Positions 17,834 through 26,937 of a stretch of DNA of 64,000 bases are shown in pieces. The notes under the pieces are model-generated. The model searched no databases, had not been told where the DNA came from, and saw only the letters and a list, made by a program, of their open reading frames with translations. Source of the stretch: Kineothrix sp. IPX-CK. Its GTDB lineage: Bacteria; Bacillota; Clostridia; Lachnospirales; Lachnospiraceae. The position numbers were made by a program, and so were the translations under genes. Positions within the stretch are counted from its first letter, which is position 1. The number at the start of each line of letters is the position of its first letter. The DNA lies in NCBI RefSeq assembly GCF_039134705.1, contig NZ_CP146256.1:1426001-1490000 (forward strand), in the 5' to 3' direction.

Positions 17834-18706
17834 ATGGACTTTCGAAGCGGTAAAGAATTGTTGGAGTTGTGCGGGCAGACGGGTCTGCCTATTTCACGGA
17901 TTATGAAGAAAAGAGAAATGGAATTGCAGGGAATTTCGGAGCAGGAAGCAGATCGTAAGATGTCGAAGTCACTTGACATTATGAGAAGTTCAGCTAATGA
18001 CCCGCTGGAAAACGAGACGACTTCTATGGGCGGACTTATTGGCGGAGAAGCGAAGAAGCTGGGTAAACTGCGGGCGGAGGGAAAATCTATCTGCGGTGCG
18101 ATGGTGTCCAAGGCAATGACCTATGCTATGGCAGTTTTGGAGGTAAATGCCTCCATGGGAGTTATCGTAGCAGCTCCCACGGCAGGTTCCTCCGGCGTTC
18201 TTCCGGGGGTGTTGCTGGCCCTTCAGGAAGAACTGGGGCTTCCTGACGAAAAAGTAATGGACGGTCTTTATACGGCGGGGGCAGTCGGGTATCTGCTCAT
18301 GCGTAATGCTTCTGTAGCAGGTGCACAGGCGGGATGTCAGGCAGAGGTCGGTTCTGCATCGGCAATGGCTGCGGCAGCAGCGGTAGAAATGATGGGTGGA
18401 ACGCCTGGACAGGCTTTAAGTGCGGCGACAGGGGCGTTATCCAATCTCTTAGGGCTGGTATGCGATCCGATCGGCGGCTTGGTGGAAAGTCCATGTCAGA
18501 ACAGAAACTCCATCGGCGCCGCCAATGCTCTGCTGAATGCGGAGCAGGCGCTGGCGGGAATCGAGCAGTTCATTCCCTTTGATGAGATGGTACAGGCGAT
18601 GTATCATGTGGGCAGAAGTCTTCCTTTTGAGCTTAGAGAAAGTGCTCTTGGAGGCTGTGCGGCAACTCCTGCGGCATGCGGCATAAGCTGTATGTCCGGG
18701 AAATAA
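17834..18706 (+). CDS. sdaAA: L-serine ammonia-lyase, iron-sulfur-dependent, alpha subunit
   Basis: 290 residues, usual for SdaAA. The cluster-binding motif CDPIGGLVESPCQNRN is present, with a further cysteine near the C-terminus (GGCAATPAAC). GVIVAAPTAGSSGVLPGVLL and NASVAGAQAGCQAEVGSASA are also characteristic. It forms the catalytic half with the beta subunit 34 bp upstream. The enzyme is oxygen-labile, which fits an anaerobe. Confidence 0.95.
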   Translation: MDFRSGKELLELCGQTGLPISRIMKKREMELQGISEQEADRKMSKSLDIMRSSANDPLENETTSMGGLIGGEAKKLGKLRAEGKSICGAMVSKAMTYAMAVLEVNASMGVIVAAPTAGSSGVLPGVLLALQEELGLPDEKVMDGLYTAGAVGYLLMRNASVAGAQAGCQAEVGSASAMAAAAAVEMMGGTPGQALSAATGALSNLLGLVCDPIGGLVESPCQNRNSIGAANALLNAEQALAGIEQFIPFDEMVQAMYHVGRSLPFELRESALGGCAATPAACGISCMSGK

Positions 18707-18786
18707 GTTAATGGAGTGACAGACAACGATAGCAGGGCGCTAAGTGAACTAACATCTGGATTCAAAATATAAGGAAGGATACGTAC

Positions 18787-19263
18787 ATGAGAAGAAAAGA
18801 CAGAGAAGTAACCGATAGGGAAACTATAGAAGAAATAATAAAAGCATGTAAAACCTGCCATCTGGCCATGGTAGATGATGGGAAGCCGTATGTGGTTCCA
18901 TTGAATTTTGGTTACGAACTGGATGCGGATAACCTGACTTTGTACTTTCATAGTGCAAAGGAAGGCAAAAAACTGGATATCCTGCATAAAAACAGCAGCG
19001 TATGTTTCGATATAGCCAGTGAAGGAATGCCCATTCATGCGGAATCGCCTTGTAACTGCGGCTATTACTTTTCCAGTATCATAGGCATGGGTACCGTGGA
19101 ATTTATCGAGGATACAAAGGAAAAATGCAAGGCTCTTTCCTTGCTGATGAAGCATCAGGCGGATAGAGACGTGGAATTCAACGAAGCTCAGGTGAACAGC
19201 GTATGCGTGTACAAGGTGAGTACTTCGGATTATTCAGGCAAGAAGAAGCAGATGCCTCATTGA
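18787..19263 (+). CDS. Pyridoxamine 5'-phosphate oxidase-like flavoprotein (NimA-like)
   Basis: 158 residues with a split-barrel FMN-binding fold: TCHLAMVDDGKPYVVPLNFG, YFHSAKEGKKLDIL, then VCFDIA. A late IGMGTVEFIEDTKEKCKAL is typical of the family that includes nitroimidazole reductase NimA. It is probably a flavin-dependent reductase of unknown substrate. RBS GGAAGG before ATG. A monocistronic gene. Confidence 0.85.
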   Translation: MRRKDREVTDRETIEEIIKACKTCHLAMVDDGKPYVVPLNFGYELDADNLTLYFHSAKEGKKLDILHKNSSVCFDIASEGMPIHAESPCNCGYYFSSIIGMGTVEFIEDTKEKCKALSLLMKHQADRDVEFNEAQVNSVCVYKVSTSDYSGKKKQMPH

Positions 19264-19358
19264 GTTCTTTTTTAGAACATATCGGATATTTTATATTGTA
19301 AGAACTTATTGGGAGTAGGATCATAAAATTAGAACGGCGGTACTAAGGAGGATATATC

Positions 19359-20186
19359 GTGAATTCCGAAGAAAAGATGGAAGTATTTCAAGAGCTTTTG
19401 CTTATAATGAAGGAGGTATTGCAGGAAGAACTGGACATTGCTTTGTACTTAACGGACACTGAAAAATGTATAGAGTATTATCCGGGAAAAACTGTAGATG
19501 CCAAAGTCAGAAGGGGAGATTTGATCAGGCCGGATGAACCGATTTATGATGTTATCCATAATAGGAAAACAATGAATGACATTGTACCTAAAGAAGTGTT
19601 TGGTGTAACATTCAGGGGAATCGGAAGACCTATAATTGATAATAATGGAGAGGTCATAGGGGCTCTTGCGGTAGCAAGGAATATAGAAAATGAATTGCTG
19701 CTGTCAGAGGCCTCGGAAAGCATGTTTTCGGCGTTGGAAGAAATCAGTGCCAGCATTCAAGAGATATCTGCCAATACTCATGTGTTTTCTGAACATTTAA
19801 CAGGAATAGAAGAGCTATCAGACATGACAAAAAATGCGATTAATGAAGCCGGCTCTGTAATTAACAGCATACAATCCATTTCAAAACAGTCGAATCTGCT
19901 TGCGTTGAATGCCGCAATCGAGGCGGCACGGGCAGGGACTGCAGGAAGGGGGTTTTCAGTGGTCGCCGAGGAAATGAGGAAGTTGTCAGAGCATAGTAAT
20001 GATTCTGCGGCAAAGGTTGCCAATATGCTGAATGAGATGAAAGAGTTCATCGTTAAAATATCGGATGAGATTACTGGAATAACAGAATCTTATAAAGGAC
20101 AAGTGGAGATTACATCTCAAATAACAGTAGCGATAGAAGAGGTAACAGGATCTTCAGAGAAGCTGGTAGAATTGTCTCAAAATTAA
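19359..20186 (+). CDS. Soluble methyl-accepting chemotaxis-like protein
   Basis: 275 residues with no signal peptide or membrane segment. Residues 1-~115 form a PAS/GAF-like sensory domain ([18 protein letters not shown]...[18 protein letters not shown]). The rest is a shortened MCP signalling coiled coil holding the conserved hairpin tip [16 protein letters not shown]...[16 protein letters not shown]. The usual long methylation helices are missing on the N-terminal side. GTG start after AAGGAGGATATATC. It may feed cytoplasmic redox or ligand signals into a chemotaxis or other array. No che genes are nearby. Confidence 0.85.
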   Translation: MNSEEKMEVFQELLLIMKEVLQEELDIALYLTDTEKCIEYYPGKTVDAKVRRGDLIRPDEPIYDVIHNRKTMNDIVPKEVFGVTFRGIGRPIIDNNGEVIGALAVARNIENELLLSEASESMFSALEEISASIQEISANTHVFSEHLTGIEELSDMTKNAINEAGSVINSIQSISKQSNLLALNAAIEAARAGTAGRGFSVVAEEMRKLSEHSNDSAAKVANMLNEMKEFIVKISDEITGITESYKGQVEITSQITVAIEEVTGSSEKLVELSQN

Positions 20187-20213
20187 CAGCATGTTCCATG
20201 CTTACATAAATAG

Positions 20214-20243
20214 GGTACCCACCGAAAAATGGGTGCCTTTTTT
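20214..20243 (+). terminator. Intrinsic terminator of the MCP-like gene
   Basis: Stem GGTACCCA (20214-20221) and TGGGTGCC (20230-20237), 8-base loop, followed by six T. Confidence 0.88.
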
Positions 20244-20305
20244 ATTTCATAGAAAAGATTTTGTTACGTCGCGGTGGTAAAGTTTCGGTTTCCTGTGAAA
20301 TAAAA
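20240..20305. repeat. 66-nt palindromic intergenic repeat, copy 1
   Basis: About 90% identical over 66 nt to 59816-59881. Ends TTTTATTTCATAGAAAA and TTTCCTGTGAAATAAAA pair imperfectly here (17-nt arms) around a 32-nt loop. Like copy 2 it begins in the T-run of a terminator. Confidence 0.8.
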
Positions 20306-20309
20306 GATA

Positions 20310-20366
20310 TTGACAAATATATTAGTGTGAAGTAATATAAAAAAAGAATGTTATCACTATTGATAA
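20310..20366 (+). promoter_or_regulatory. Consensus promoter and possible operator of the ABC exporter operon
   Basis: TTGACA (20310-20315), 17-bp spacer, TAATAT (20333-20338). Just downstream TTATCA (20351-20356) and TGATAA (20361-20366) make a small inverted repeat with a 4-bp spacer, a candidate site for the regulator encoded next. Confidence 0.75.
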
Positions 20367-20410
20367 TAATATTAAATGTGAGAACGAATGTCAGGAGTGT
20401 GATAATAGGA

Positions 20411-20935
20411 ATGGGGCAAGATATATCGAAACTCGTTATGAATCCGATTCGGCTCAGAATTATCCAATATCTGCTCATTCATGGGTCTGGGACCCCTTCG
20501 CAGATAATGGCGGAGATGAGCGATATTCCGCCGGCGAGCTTATACCGGCATATTAAGCTGCTGTATGAAGCGGATTGCATTACGGTGGTGGAAGAGAAGA
20601 AGATAAGAGGAACTGTGGAGAGAACATATGCGATGAAAGGCGGAAAGCCTTGTGAATTCAGTAAAGACAGCGTGGAGCATTTAATCCAGTCATCGCTTAT
20701 GTCTTTGATGACCTCCTTTGGAAAATACTTTTCCAAGGAAACAGCGGATCCGGTCAAAGATTTTTTGGCACTTTCTACATCAACCCTTCTTTTGACAGAT
20801 GAAGAGTTCATGGAGGTTATGGAAAAAATAGGGGAAGCGATAACGCCCTACCTTTGCAACACGGCCCAAAAGGGGAGGAACGTCAGGAGATTTACTTTTA
20901 TTTCTTCTCCGTGTGAAGAGGATGAAGACGATTAG
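20411..20935 (+). CDS. ArsR-like winged-helix transcriptional regulator
   Basis: 174 residues. The N-terminal ArsR/HTH_20-type winged helix reads KLVMNPIRLRIIQYLLIHG, then PSQIMAEMSDIPPASLYRHI. The wing is RGTVERTYAM. The C-terminal half is helical with a Cys/acidic tail. ATG 20411 is chosen because homology begins there, although its ribosome site is weak; GTG 20399 and ATG 20348 are in frame upstream. It heads an operon with an ABC ATPase and permease, which it probably controls. Confidence 0.8.
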   Translation: MGQDISKLVMNPIRLRIIQYLLIHGSGTPSQIMAEMSDIPPASLYRHIKLLYEADCITVVEEKKIRGTVERTYAMKGGKPCEFSKDSVEHLIQSSLMSLMTSFGKYFSKETADPVKDFLALSTSTLLLTDEEFMEVMEKIGEAITPYLCNTAQKGRNVRRFTFISSPCEEDEDD

Positions 20936-20952
20936 GAAGAGGTGTTGGGAGA

Positions 20953-21687
20953 ATGTTGAGCATAAAAAATCTGACCAAAACTTACAAAGGCGGTAAAAAG
21001 GCCGTATCCGATTTAAGCCTTGAAATCGGGCAGGGCGATATTTATGGATTTATCGGCCATAACGGAGCCGGTAAAACCACGACAATCAAGGCGGTAGCAG
21101 GAATCATCGATTTCGAAGAGGGCGAGATACTGGTTGACGGACATTCTGTAGTAAGGGAACCAATATTATGTAAACAAAAAATGGCATATATTCCGGATAA
21201 TCCGGATTTATATGAGCATCTTACCGGAATCCAATATCTGAGCTTCATAGGCGATATTTTCGGAATAGAGGCAGAAACGAGAAAAGAGAGAATCGAAAAA
21301 TATGCGGATGCATTTGAGATGACATCAAGTCTGGGCGATTTGATCGCATCCTATTCCCATGGAATGAAGCAGAAACTCGCCATTATTTCAGCACTCATCC
21401 ATAAGCCTGCGCTGTTAATTCTGGATGAGCCTTTCGTCGGTTTGGATCCGCAGGCAAGTGTTTTGCTGAAAGGATATATGCGGGAGCTTTGCGAGGAGGG
21501 CAGTGCCATATTTTTTTCTACTCATGTACTCGATGTGGCGGAGAAGCTGTGCAATAAAATTGCGATCATTAAAGAAGGAAAGCTGATCATTGCCGGACCG
21601 ACCGAGGCGCTTACACAAGGGAAGTCGTTAGAGGATGTATTTATGGAGGTGGTAAGGCATGGAGGAGATTCGGCTAAGAAACAGTAG
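20953..21687 (+). CDS. ABC transporter ATP-binding protein
   Basis: 244 residues with Walker A GHNGAGKTTTIK, the signature YSHGMKQKLAI, and Walker B ALLILDEPFVGLDP. The start lies 17 bp after the regulator's stop. It overlaps the permease gene by 29 bp. The substrate is unknown; the gene order regulator-ATPase-large permease suggests an exporter. Confidence 0.93.
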   Translation: MLSIKNLTKTYKGGKKAVSDLSLEIGQGDIYGFIGHNGAGKTTTIKAVAGIIDFEEGEILVDGHSVVREPILCKQKMAYIPDNPDLYEHLTGIQYLSFIGDIFGIEAETRKERIEKYADAFEMTSSLGDLIASYSHGMKQKLAIISALIHKPALLILDEPFVGLDPQASVLLKGYMRELCEEGSAIFFSTHVLDVAEKLCNKIAIIKEGKLIIAGPTEALTQGKSLEDVFMEVVRHGGDSAKKQ

Positions 21688-23293
21688 TGCCGTCGTTAGG
21701 CAGATCGTGAAGCTGCTTAAAATACAACTTCTGCAATATATGGACATTAATGAAGCGTTGCATTCGAAGGACAAAAAGAAGCGACACAGCTTATATTTTC
21801 TTTTGGGAACCTATATTTTTCTCGGTGCGATAATTGCCATTTATATGAGCGGAGGAGCCTATGGGCTATGCTTTTTAGGACTGCCGCAGATTGTTCCGGC
21901 ATATCTGTTGTCCATAACCAGTATTTTAATTCTGGTGTTTACCATACTTAAGGCGGGAAGTATGCTGTTTCAGATCAAGAATTATGAAATGCTCATCGCT
22001 CTTCCGATAAGCCCTATGGCGATCGTTGTAAGCCGGTTTTTGAATATGTATGCAGGAAGTCTCGTGCTGGCAGTACTGGCAATGCTTCCGGCAGGAATCA
22101 TTTACGGAGTCTTTGTGAACGCATCGGCGGCATTTTATATCATATATGTGATCAGTATATTTCTAGTGCCTCTCGTTCCGCTGACTACAGCGTCTGTAAT
22201 CGGAGCGGCGGTAACAGCGGTGGCCGCCAGAATGAAGCACAAGAACGCTTTGACGATTGTGACTTCGATGGCGTTAATAATCGGCGTTCTGTCATTGTCT
22301 TTCTATCCGGCGTTTCAGGCAGGAGCGATTACGGAGCAGCAGATGACGGATTTCACATCGCTTCTTAGTTCTCAGATAAACAACTTATATCCCCTTGCCA
22401 ATCTATATACGGAGGCCATTGTGACCGGAAGCCCCGCCTCGTTTGCAGGGTTTGCAGCAGTTTCCGTAGGAATTTTTGCGGTATTTGCGGGTGTGGTGCA
22501 GTGGAAATACGCATCCATATGCGCGGCGCTTATTACTCATGCGGCAAGAAAGAACTATGTACTGGGGAAGCAGCATAGAAGGAGTCCGATAGGAGCGATG
22601 TATATAAAAGAGATGAAGAGGTATTTTTCATCGTCTATTTATGTCATGAATACAGCGATCGGTTATATTATGATGCTTTTGTTGGGAGTTGCCTTCTTGT
22701 TTGTCGGAAGAGACAAAGTGATGAATGCGATGGAAGTTGCAGAGGCAGCACGGGATATAGCAGAAAAAATACTGCCCTTCATACTGGCCCTGATGGGAAT
22801 GCTGGGGACCACCACTATCAGTGCGCTGTCTATGGAAGGAAAGCAGTGGTGGATTCCGAAATCTCTTCCGGTAAGCACGAAAGTGATACTCGACAGCAAA
22901 ATACTTGTAAATCTCACCTTAGCCGTTCCCAGCTGTGCTATCGCTGCTGTGTTATGTGTGGCGGCGTTAGGATATCAGGGAATGAGCTCGGTGTGGATGT
23001 TTGTAATTCCTCTCATGTATTGCGTATTGGCTTCGGTGATGGGAATGGCGATAAATATAAAGTTTCCTCAGTTCCATTGGGATAACGAGACATCGGTAGT
23101 TAAGCAGGGGACAGCGATACTTGCGGGAATGGTACTGGAATTCATAGTTGCTATAGCAGGAGTAGTGCCGGTATTTTTTGTAAGTGGGGCCGCATACCAT
23201 GTATTTATGGGTATAATAGCGATAGCCTTGCTGCTGATGGCGACAGTGATTTATAAAAAAATAGTAAATTTTGACTTAAGAAAGCTGGATTAG
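21659..23293 (+). CDS. ABC exporter permease (ABC_tran_2-like)
   Basis: 544 residues with about twelve hydrophobic segments and no soluble domain. The N-terminus (KLLKIQLLQYMDINEAL) and the overall length resemble the large permeases described as putative ABC exporters (PF16949). ATG 21659 follows GGAGGTGG inside the ATPase gene. With the ATPase it would form an export pump or a membrane-remodelling transporter. No substrate can be named. Confidence 0.8.
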   Translation: MEEIRLRNSSAVVRQIVKLLKIQLLQYMDINEALHSKDKKKRHSLYFLLGTYIFLGAIIAIYMSGGAYGLCFLGLPQIVPAYLLSITSILILVFTILKAGSMLFQIKNYEMLIALPISPMAIVVSRFLNMYAGSLVLAVLAMLPAGIIYGVFVNASAAFYIIYVISIFLVPLVPLTTASVIGAAVTAVAARMKHKNALTIVTSMALIIGVLSLSFYPAFQAGAITEQQMTDFTSLLSSQINNLYPLANLYTEAIVTGSPASFAGFAAVSVGIFAVFAGVVQWKYASICAALITHAARKNYVLGKQHRRSPIGAMYIKEMKRYFSSSIYVMNTAIGYIMMLLLGVAFLFVGRDKVMNAMEVAEAARDIAEKILPFILALMGMLGTTTISALSMEGKQWWIPKSLPVSTKVILDSKILVNLTLAVPSCAIAAVLCVAALGYQGMSSVWMFVIPLMYCVLASVMGMAINIKFPQFHWDNETSVVKQGTAILAGMVLEFIVAIAGVVPVFFVSGAAYHVFMGIIAIALLLMATVIYKKIVNFDLRKLD

Positions 23294-23381
23294 GGTGTAA
23301 AAAAATTATATTAGTTGTATACTGTTAGGGGAAAAAGCGAAAATAATTACGACAGATAAGAATCTGGTGAAAGAGGAATTT

Positions 23382-24275
23382 ATGATTGAAATTAATTGGA
23401 AAAAGATAGGAACGGAAGATGAAGAGATTATTCAAAGCTATTATGATATGGAGCCGGTAAGAAACTGTGAATTCACTTTTGCGAACAATCTGTTATGGTC
23501 GCCTTTTTATAATATACGCTATGCGGTAGTGGAGGATATGCTCGTATTTATCTCCGATGAGGCGGAGGTATCCATAAGCTGTCCGCTCGGTAAAGGAGAC
23601 CTTGGGAAGGTAATCGACGTTCTTACTGAATATTTTAAAGAGAAGAACAAACCCTTCAAGCTGCATCTGGTATCGCCTTCGCAGTTTGAGAAATTAGATA
23701 AATTATATCCTGGAAGATTCAAGGTGGAGTACAACAGGGATACTGCGGATTATGTCTACGAATCGGAGCGCCTGATTTCTCTTGCAGGGAAAAAGCTTCA
23801 CGGAAAGCGTAATCACATCAACCGATTTAAGGAAGCTTATCCGGACTGGAGCTATGAGAGTATTACGGATGAAAACGTGGAAGAGTGTATCGCTATGGCT
23901 AAAGAATGGCGAATCCAGAACGGGTGCGAGGAAAAAGGCCCAATGCACAACGAATTCTGCGTGACTCTGCATGCGCTTAAAGAAAGAGAAGCACTGATGC
24001 TAAAGGGCGGACTTATCCGGGCAGGCGGACGCGTGGTTGCATTTTCGTTAGGAGAGCCTTGTGGTAAGGATATGTTTGTAGTTCATATCGAAAAAGCGTT
24101 TGCCGACATTCAGGGAGCTTATCCTATTATTAATCAGCAATTCGTGTTGAATGAGGCGCAGGAATATCGATATATTAATAGAGAAGAGGATACGGGTGAC
24201 GAGGGACTTCGGAAAGCAAAATTGTCTTATGATCCGGTATTCCTGATGGAAAAAGGACTTGTTACGGAAGTATAA
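23382..24275 (+). CDS. DUF2156 (phosphatidylglycerol lysyltransferase-like) protein
   Basis: 297 residues. Two tandem GNAT-like folds are suggested: SYYDMEPVRNCEFTFANNLL at the start, KKLHGKRNHINRFKEAYPDW in the middle, then AFADIQGAYPIINQQFVLNE and REEDTGDEGLRKAKLSYDPV. These are hallmarks of the MprF C-terminal domain-like family DUF2156. Soluble members may transfer aminoacyl groups, but the function is not established. ATG 23382 has AGAGGAATTT before it and is preferred to GTG 23367. Confidence 0.82.
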   Translation: MIEINWKKIGTEDEEIIQSYYDMEPVRNCEFTFANNLLWSPFYNIRYAVVEDMLVFISDEAEVSISCPLGKGDLGKVIDVLTEYFKEKNKPFKLHLVSPSQFEKLDKLYPGRFKVEYNRDTADYVYESERLISLAGKKLHGKRNHINRFKEAYPDWSYESITDENVEECIAMAKEWRIQNGCEEKGPMHNEFCVTLHALKEREALMLKGGLIRAGGRVVAFSLGEPCGKDMFVVHIEKAFADIQGAYPIINQQFVLNEAQEYRYINREEDTGDEGLRKAKLSYDPVFLMEKGLVTEV

Positions 24276-24326
24276 GTGTGAAGCTCTGAAAATAAAAAGA
24301 ATTAGGAAACATAGGGAAGCGTCATA

Positions 24327-25640
24327 ATGGATAAAATTAACAAGAATGCAGATATCGTGCATAAAATGCTGAAATTCATCGAAGAAAGCCCTACCTGCTT
24401 TCATGCGGTGGAAAATGTGCAGAAGCAATTAAAGAAGAATGGTTACCTCTCGATCAGTGAAAATGAAAAGTGGAAGCTTTCGGCAGGTGGAAAATATTAT
24501 GTAAACAGAAATGATTCCGCGCTCATTGCCTTTCGGTTGCCGGAGAAGGAGGTAAAAGGCTTTCATATGATAGCCTCTCACAGCGATTCTCCCTGCTTTA
24601 AGATAAAAGAAACGCCGGAGATCACGGTGGAGGAACAATATATAAAACTGAATACAGAGCCCTACGGCGGGATGATCATGGGGACTTGGCTGGACCGTCC
24701 TCTCTCCGTTGCCGGAAGGATAGTGGTTTCGGAAAACGGCAGGCTGGTCAGTCGGACGGTGGCAGTGGACAGAGACTTGCTCATCATTCCCAACATGGCA
24801 ATCCACATGAACCGGGATATAAATAAGGGCATGGAGTATAACGCGCAGACGGATATGCTTCCGCTGTATGGAGGGATAGGGAGCAGGAATTCCTTCCGGG
24901 ACCTGATCGCCGAGGCGGCAGGGGTGAAGTCCGAGGATATTTTGAGCAGCGATTTATTTTTGTATAATAGAGAAGCAGGTAGAATCTTAGGCGTTGAGGG
25001 AGAGTTCATCGCTGCCCCCAGACTGGATGACCTGGAGTGTGTCTATGCATCCTTGCAGGCGATGCTCGATTCAAAGCCGGAGGAACATATAAATCTTATG
25101 ATCGTATTCGATAACGAAGAAGTGGGAAGCATGACGAGGCAGGGAGCAGCATCTACTTTTCTTCAGGATACTCTACTGCGAATATGCGAAGCGCTGTCCC
25201 TGACTCAGGGCGATTATTGCAGACTGACGGCAGATAGCTTTATGATATCTGCAGACAATGCTCACGGGGTACATCCCAACCATCCGGAAAAAGCGGATCC
25301 AACTAACCGGCCTTATTTAAACGGCGGTATCGTCATCAAGTATCACGGAAGCCAGAAGTATACGACGGATGCGGTTTCAGCGGCGGTGATGAAGGATATT
25401 TGCAAACGTGCGGAAGTTCCCTTTCAAACCTATGCCAACCGCTCCGATATAGCGGGCGGCTCTACGCTCGGGAATATTTCGGCGGCGCAGGTGCCGGTCA
25501 GCACGGTGGATATCGGTTTTGCGCAGCTTGCTATGCACTCTGCATATGAGACGGCGGGCAGCCGGGACGTGGAGGCTATGATAAAGGCACTTAGCTGTTT
25601 TTATGGCATGGGAAGTACGGGTATATTTGGTGATTTATGA
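24327..25640 (+). CDS. M18 family aminopeptidase
   Basis: 437 residues, usual for M18. The metal and catalytic motifs are HSDSPCFKIK, APRLDDLECVYA, IVFDNEEVGSMTRQGA and SADNAHGVHPNHPEK. A cytoplasmic zinc aminopeptidase that removes N-terminal residues, often acidic or hydrophobic, from peptides. It lies 51 bp after the DUF2156 gene and ends at a strong terminator. Confidence 0.95.
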   Translation: MDKINKNADIVHKMLKFIEESPTCFHAVENVQKQLKKNGYLSISENEKWKLSAGGKYYVNRNDSALIAFRLPEKEVKGFHMIASHSDSPCFKIKETPEITVEEQYIKLNTEPYGGMIMGTWLDRPLSVAGRIVVSENGRLVSRTVAVDRDLLIIPNMAIHMNRDINKGMEYNAQTDMLPLYGGIGSRNSFRDLIAEAAGVKSEDILSSDLFLYNREAGRILGVEGEFIAAPRLDDLECVYASLQAMLDSKPEEHINLMIVFDNEEVGSMTRQGAASTFLQDTLLRICEALSLTQGDYCRLTADSFMISADNAHGVHPNHPEKADPTNRPYLNGGIVIKYHGSQKYTTDAVSAAVMKDICKRAEVPFQTYANRSDIAGGSTLGNISAAQVPVSTVDIGFAQLAMHSAYETAGSRDVEAMIKALSCFYGMGSTGIFGDL

Positions 25641-25644
25641 TTTT

Positions 25645-25687
25645 GGATAATCCCGAGCCTTATGGGGCAGGGATTATCCTTTTTTTT
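25645..25687 (+). terminator. Intrinsic terminator after the aminopeptidase
   Basis: 10-bp perfect stem GGATAATCCC (25645-25654) / GGGATTATCC (25670-25679) followed by eight T. Confidence 0.93.
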
Positions 25688-25800
25688 AGAAAGTGTAATA
25701 CTTTTTATTGACAAGTAGGCGATAAGAGAATAAAATGTGTCTTAAAATTAAATTCAGTCATTTTTCATACTAATAAATCTTTTTCCATTTTGTTTTGCAA

Positions 25801-25878
25801 TGGGGCAATATCCTATATCTGTAGGGGATTTGCTCCATTTTTTATATTTATCCCTTCACAAATCCCCAACAGATATAG
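25801..25878 (+). promoter_or_regulatory. Overlapping hairpins before modA: candidate operator or attenuator
   Basis: Two mutually exclusive structures share bases. TGGGGCAA (25801-25808) with TTGCTCCA (25830-25837), extended by ATCC/GGAT, is followed by six T and looks like a terminator. CTATATCTGTAGGGGATTTG (25813-25832) and CAAATCCCCAACAGATATAG (25859-25878) form a 20-bp inverted repeat with one mismatch. The site sits ~80 bp before modA, so control by molybdate or fixed nitrogen is plausible. Apart from these, 25688-25959 shows no gene. Confidence 0.6.
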
Positions 25879-25959
25879 CATAGAAATGTGGAATACCTTG
25901 ATCAAGGCCATTCAGGCAAACTGTTATATATAAATAATAAAAATAGGAGGAGAGAAATT

Positions 25960-26901
25960 ATGAGAAGAAAAACAATGGCACTTTGGATGACAATGGTAAT
26001 GACAGCAGCGCTGGTGACTGGATGCGGTGCATCTGGATCTGGGACGACCACGGTAACAGAGGCAGAGACCATTGCGGACGGGTCTGTAACGGAAGCAGAG
26101 ACCGTTGAGGAAGACCCCGTTACGGAAGCAGAATCCAGCTCCGTTGAGGAGCCTTTAACAGAAGAAGACACCAGTACAGAGGCATCGGGCGAAGATGTGG
26201 AAATCTATGCGTTTATCGCCGCAAGCTTAAATAATACGATGGAGAAAATAAAAGAAAATTATGAGGCGGATCATCCGGGTGTAACCATCATTTACAATGC
26301 GGACAGCTCGGGAACTTTACAGAAGCAGATTGAAGAAGGGGCAGAGTGTGATGTATTCTTCTCAGCGGCGACTAAGCAGATGCAGGCGCTGGAGGAAGGA
26401 GGCTATCTGGTGGATGGTTCCATAACAGATTTGCTTACCAATAAGATTGTGCTGATCAAGCCTTCCGGCATGGAGACAAAAGTGACTGGATTTGATAATA
26501 TCACTGAAGCATCCAGCCTTGCACTGGCCGGAGAGGATGTGCCGGTCGGCCAGTATGCCCGCCAGTTGTTTACTAATATAGGGATACTGGATCAGGTGAT
26601 GGCCATGGAAATCAATGAAGGAGCTAATGTAACGGCAGTGCTTACCGCAGTGGCAGAGGGGAGTAATGAAGTTGGCGTCGTATATGCTACCGATGCGGCA
26701 TCCATGGCCGATAAGGTAGAGATCATCGCTAAAGCAGATGACAGTCAGGTAGAACCGGCAGTTTATCCGATCGCTCTGGTAAAGAACGGGGAAGCTGATG
26801 ATGCACAGATAAAGGCCGCAGATGAATTTAAAACCTATCTGATTACAGATGAAACTCCATTGAGTTTGTTTGAAGAAGCCGGTTTTATAGTTACTGAGTA
26901 A
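25960..26901 (+). CDS. modA: Molybdate ABC transporter substrate-binding lipoprotein
   Basis: 313 residues. Lipobox LVTGC near residue 20, then a Thr/Glu-rich linker to about residue 80. The ModA fold follows: IYAFIAASLNNTMEKI, IIYNADSSGTLQKQIEEGAE, DVFFSAATKQMQAL, then the VPVGQYARQLF segment. ATG 25960 follows AGGAGGAGAG; the upstream in-frame ATG 25888 has no ribosome site. It captures molybdate (or tungstate) outside the membrane. Its place just before the nif operon fits supply of Mo for FeMo-cofactor. Confidence 0.93.
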   Translation: MRRKTMALWMTMVMTAALVTGCGASGSGTTTVTEAETIADGSVTEAETVEEDPVTEAESSSVEEPLTEEDTSTEASGEDVEIYAFIAASLNNTMEKIKENYEADHPGVTIIYNADSSGTLQKQIEEGAECDVFFSAATKQMQALEEGGYLVDGSITDLLTNKIVLIKPSGMETKVTGFDNITEASSLALAGEDVPVGQYARQLFTNIGILDQVMAMEINEGANVTAVLTAVAEGSNEVGVVYATDAASMADKVEIIAKADDSQVEPAVYPIALVKNGEADDAQIKAADEFKTYLITDETPLSLFEEAGFIVTE

Positions 26902-26937
26902 AAATATAAGATGAAACGAGTAAAGGGGGTGAAAATC

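Noticed and set aside
17539..18111. 190-residue minus-strand ORF across sdaAB/sdaAA
   Set aside because: Covers conserved coding sequence of both subunits on the other strand.
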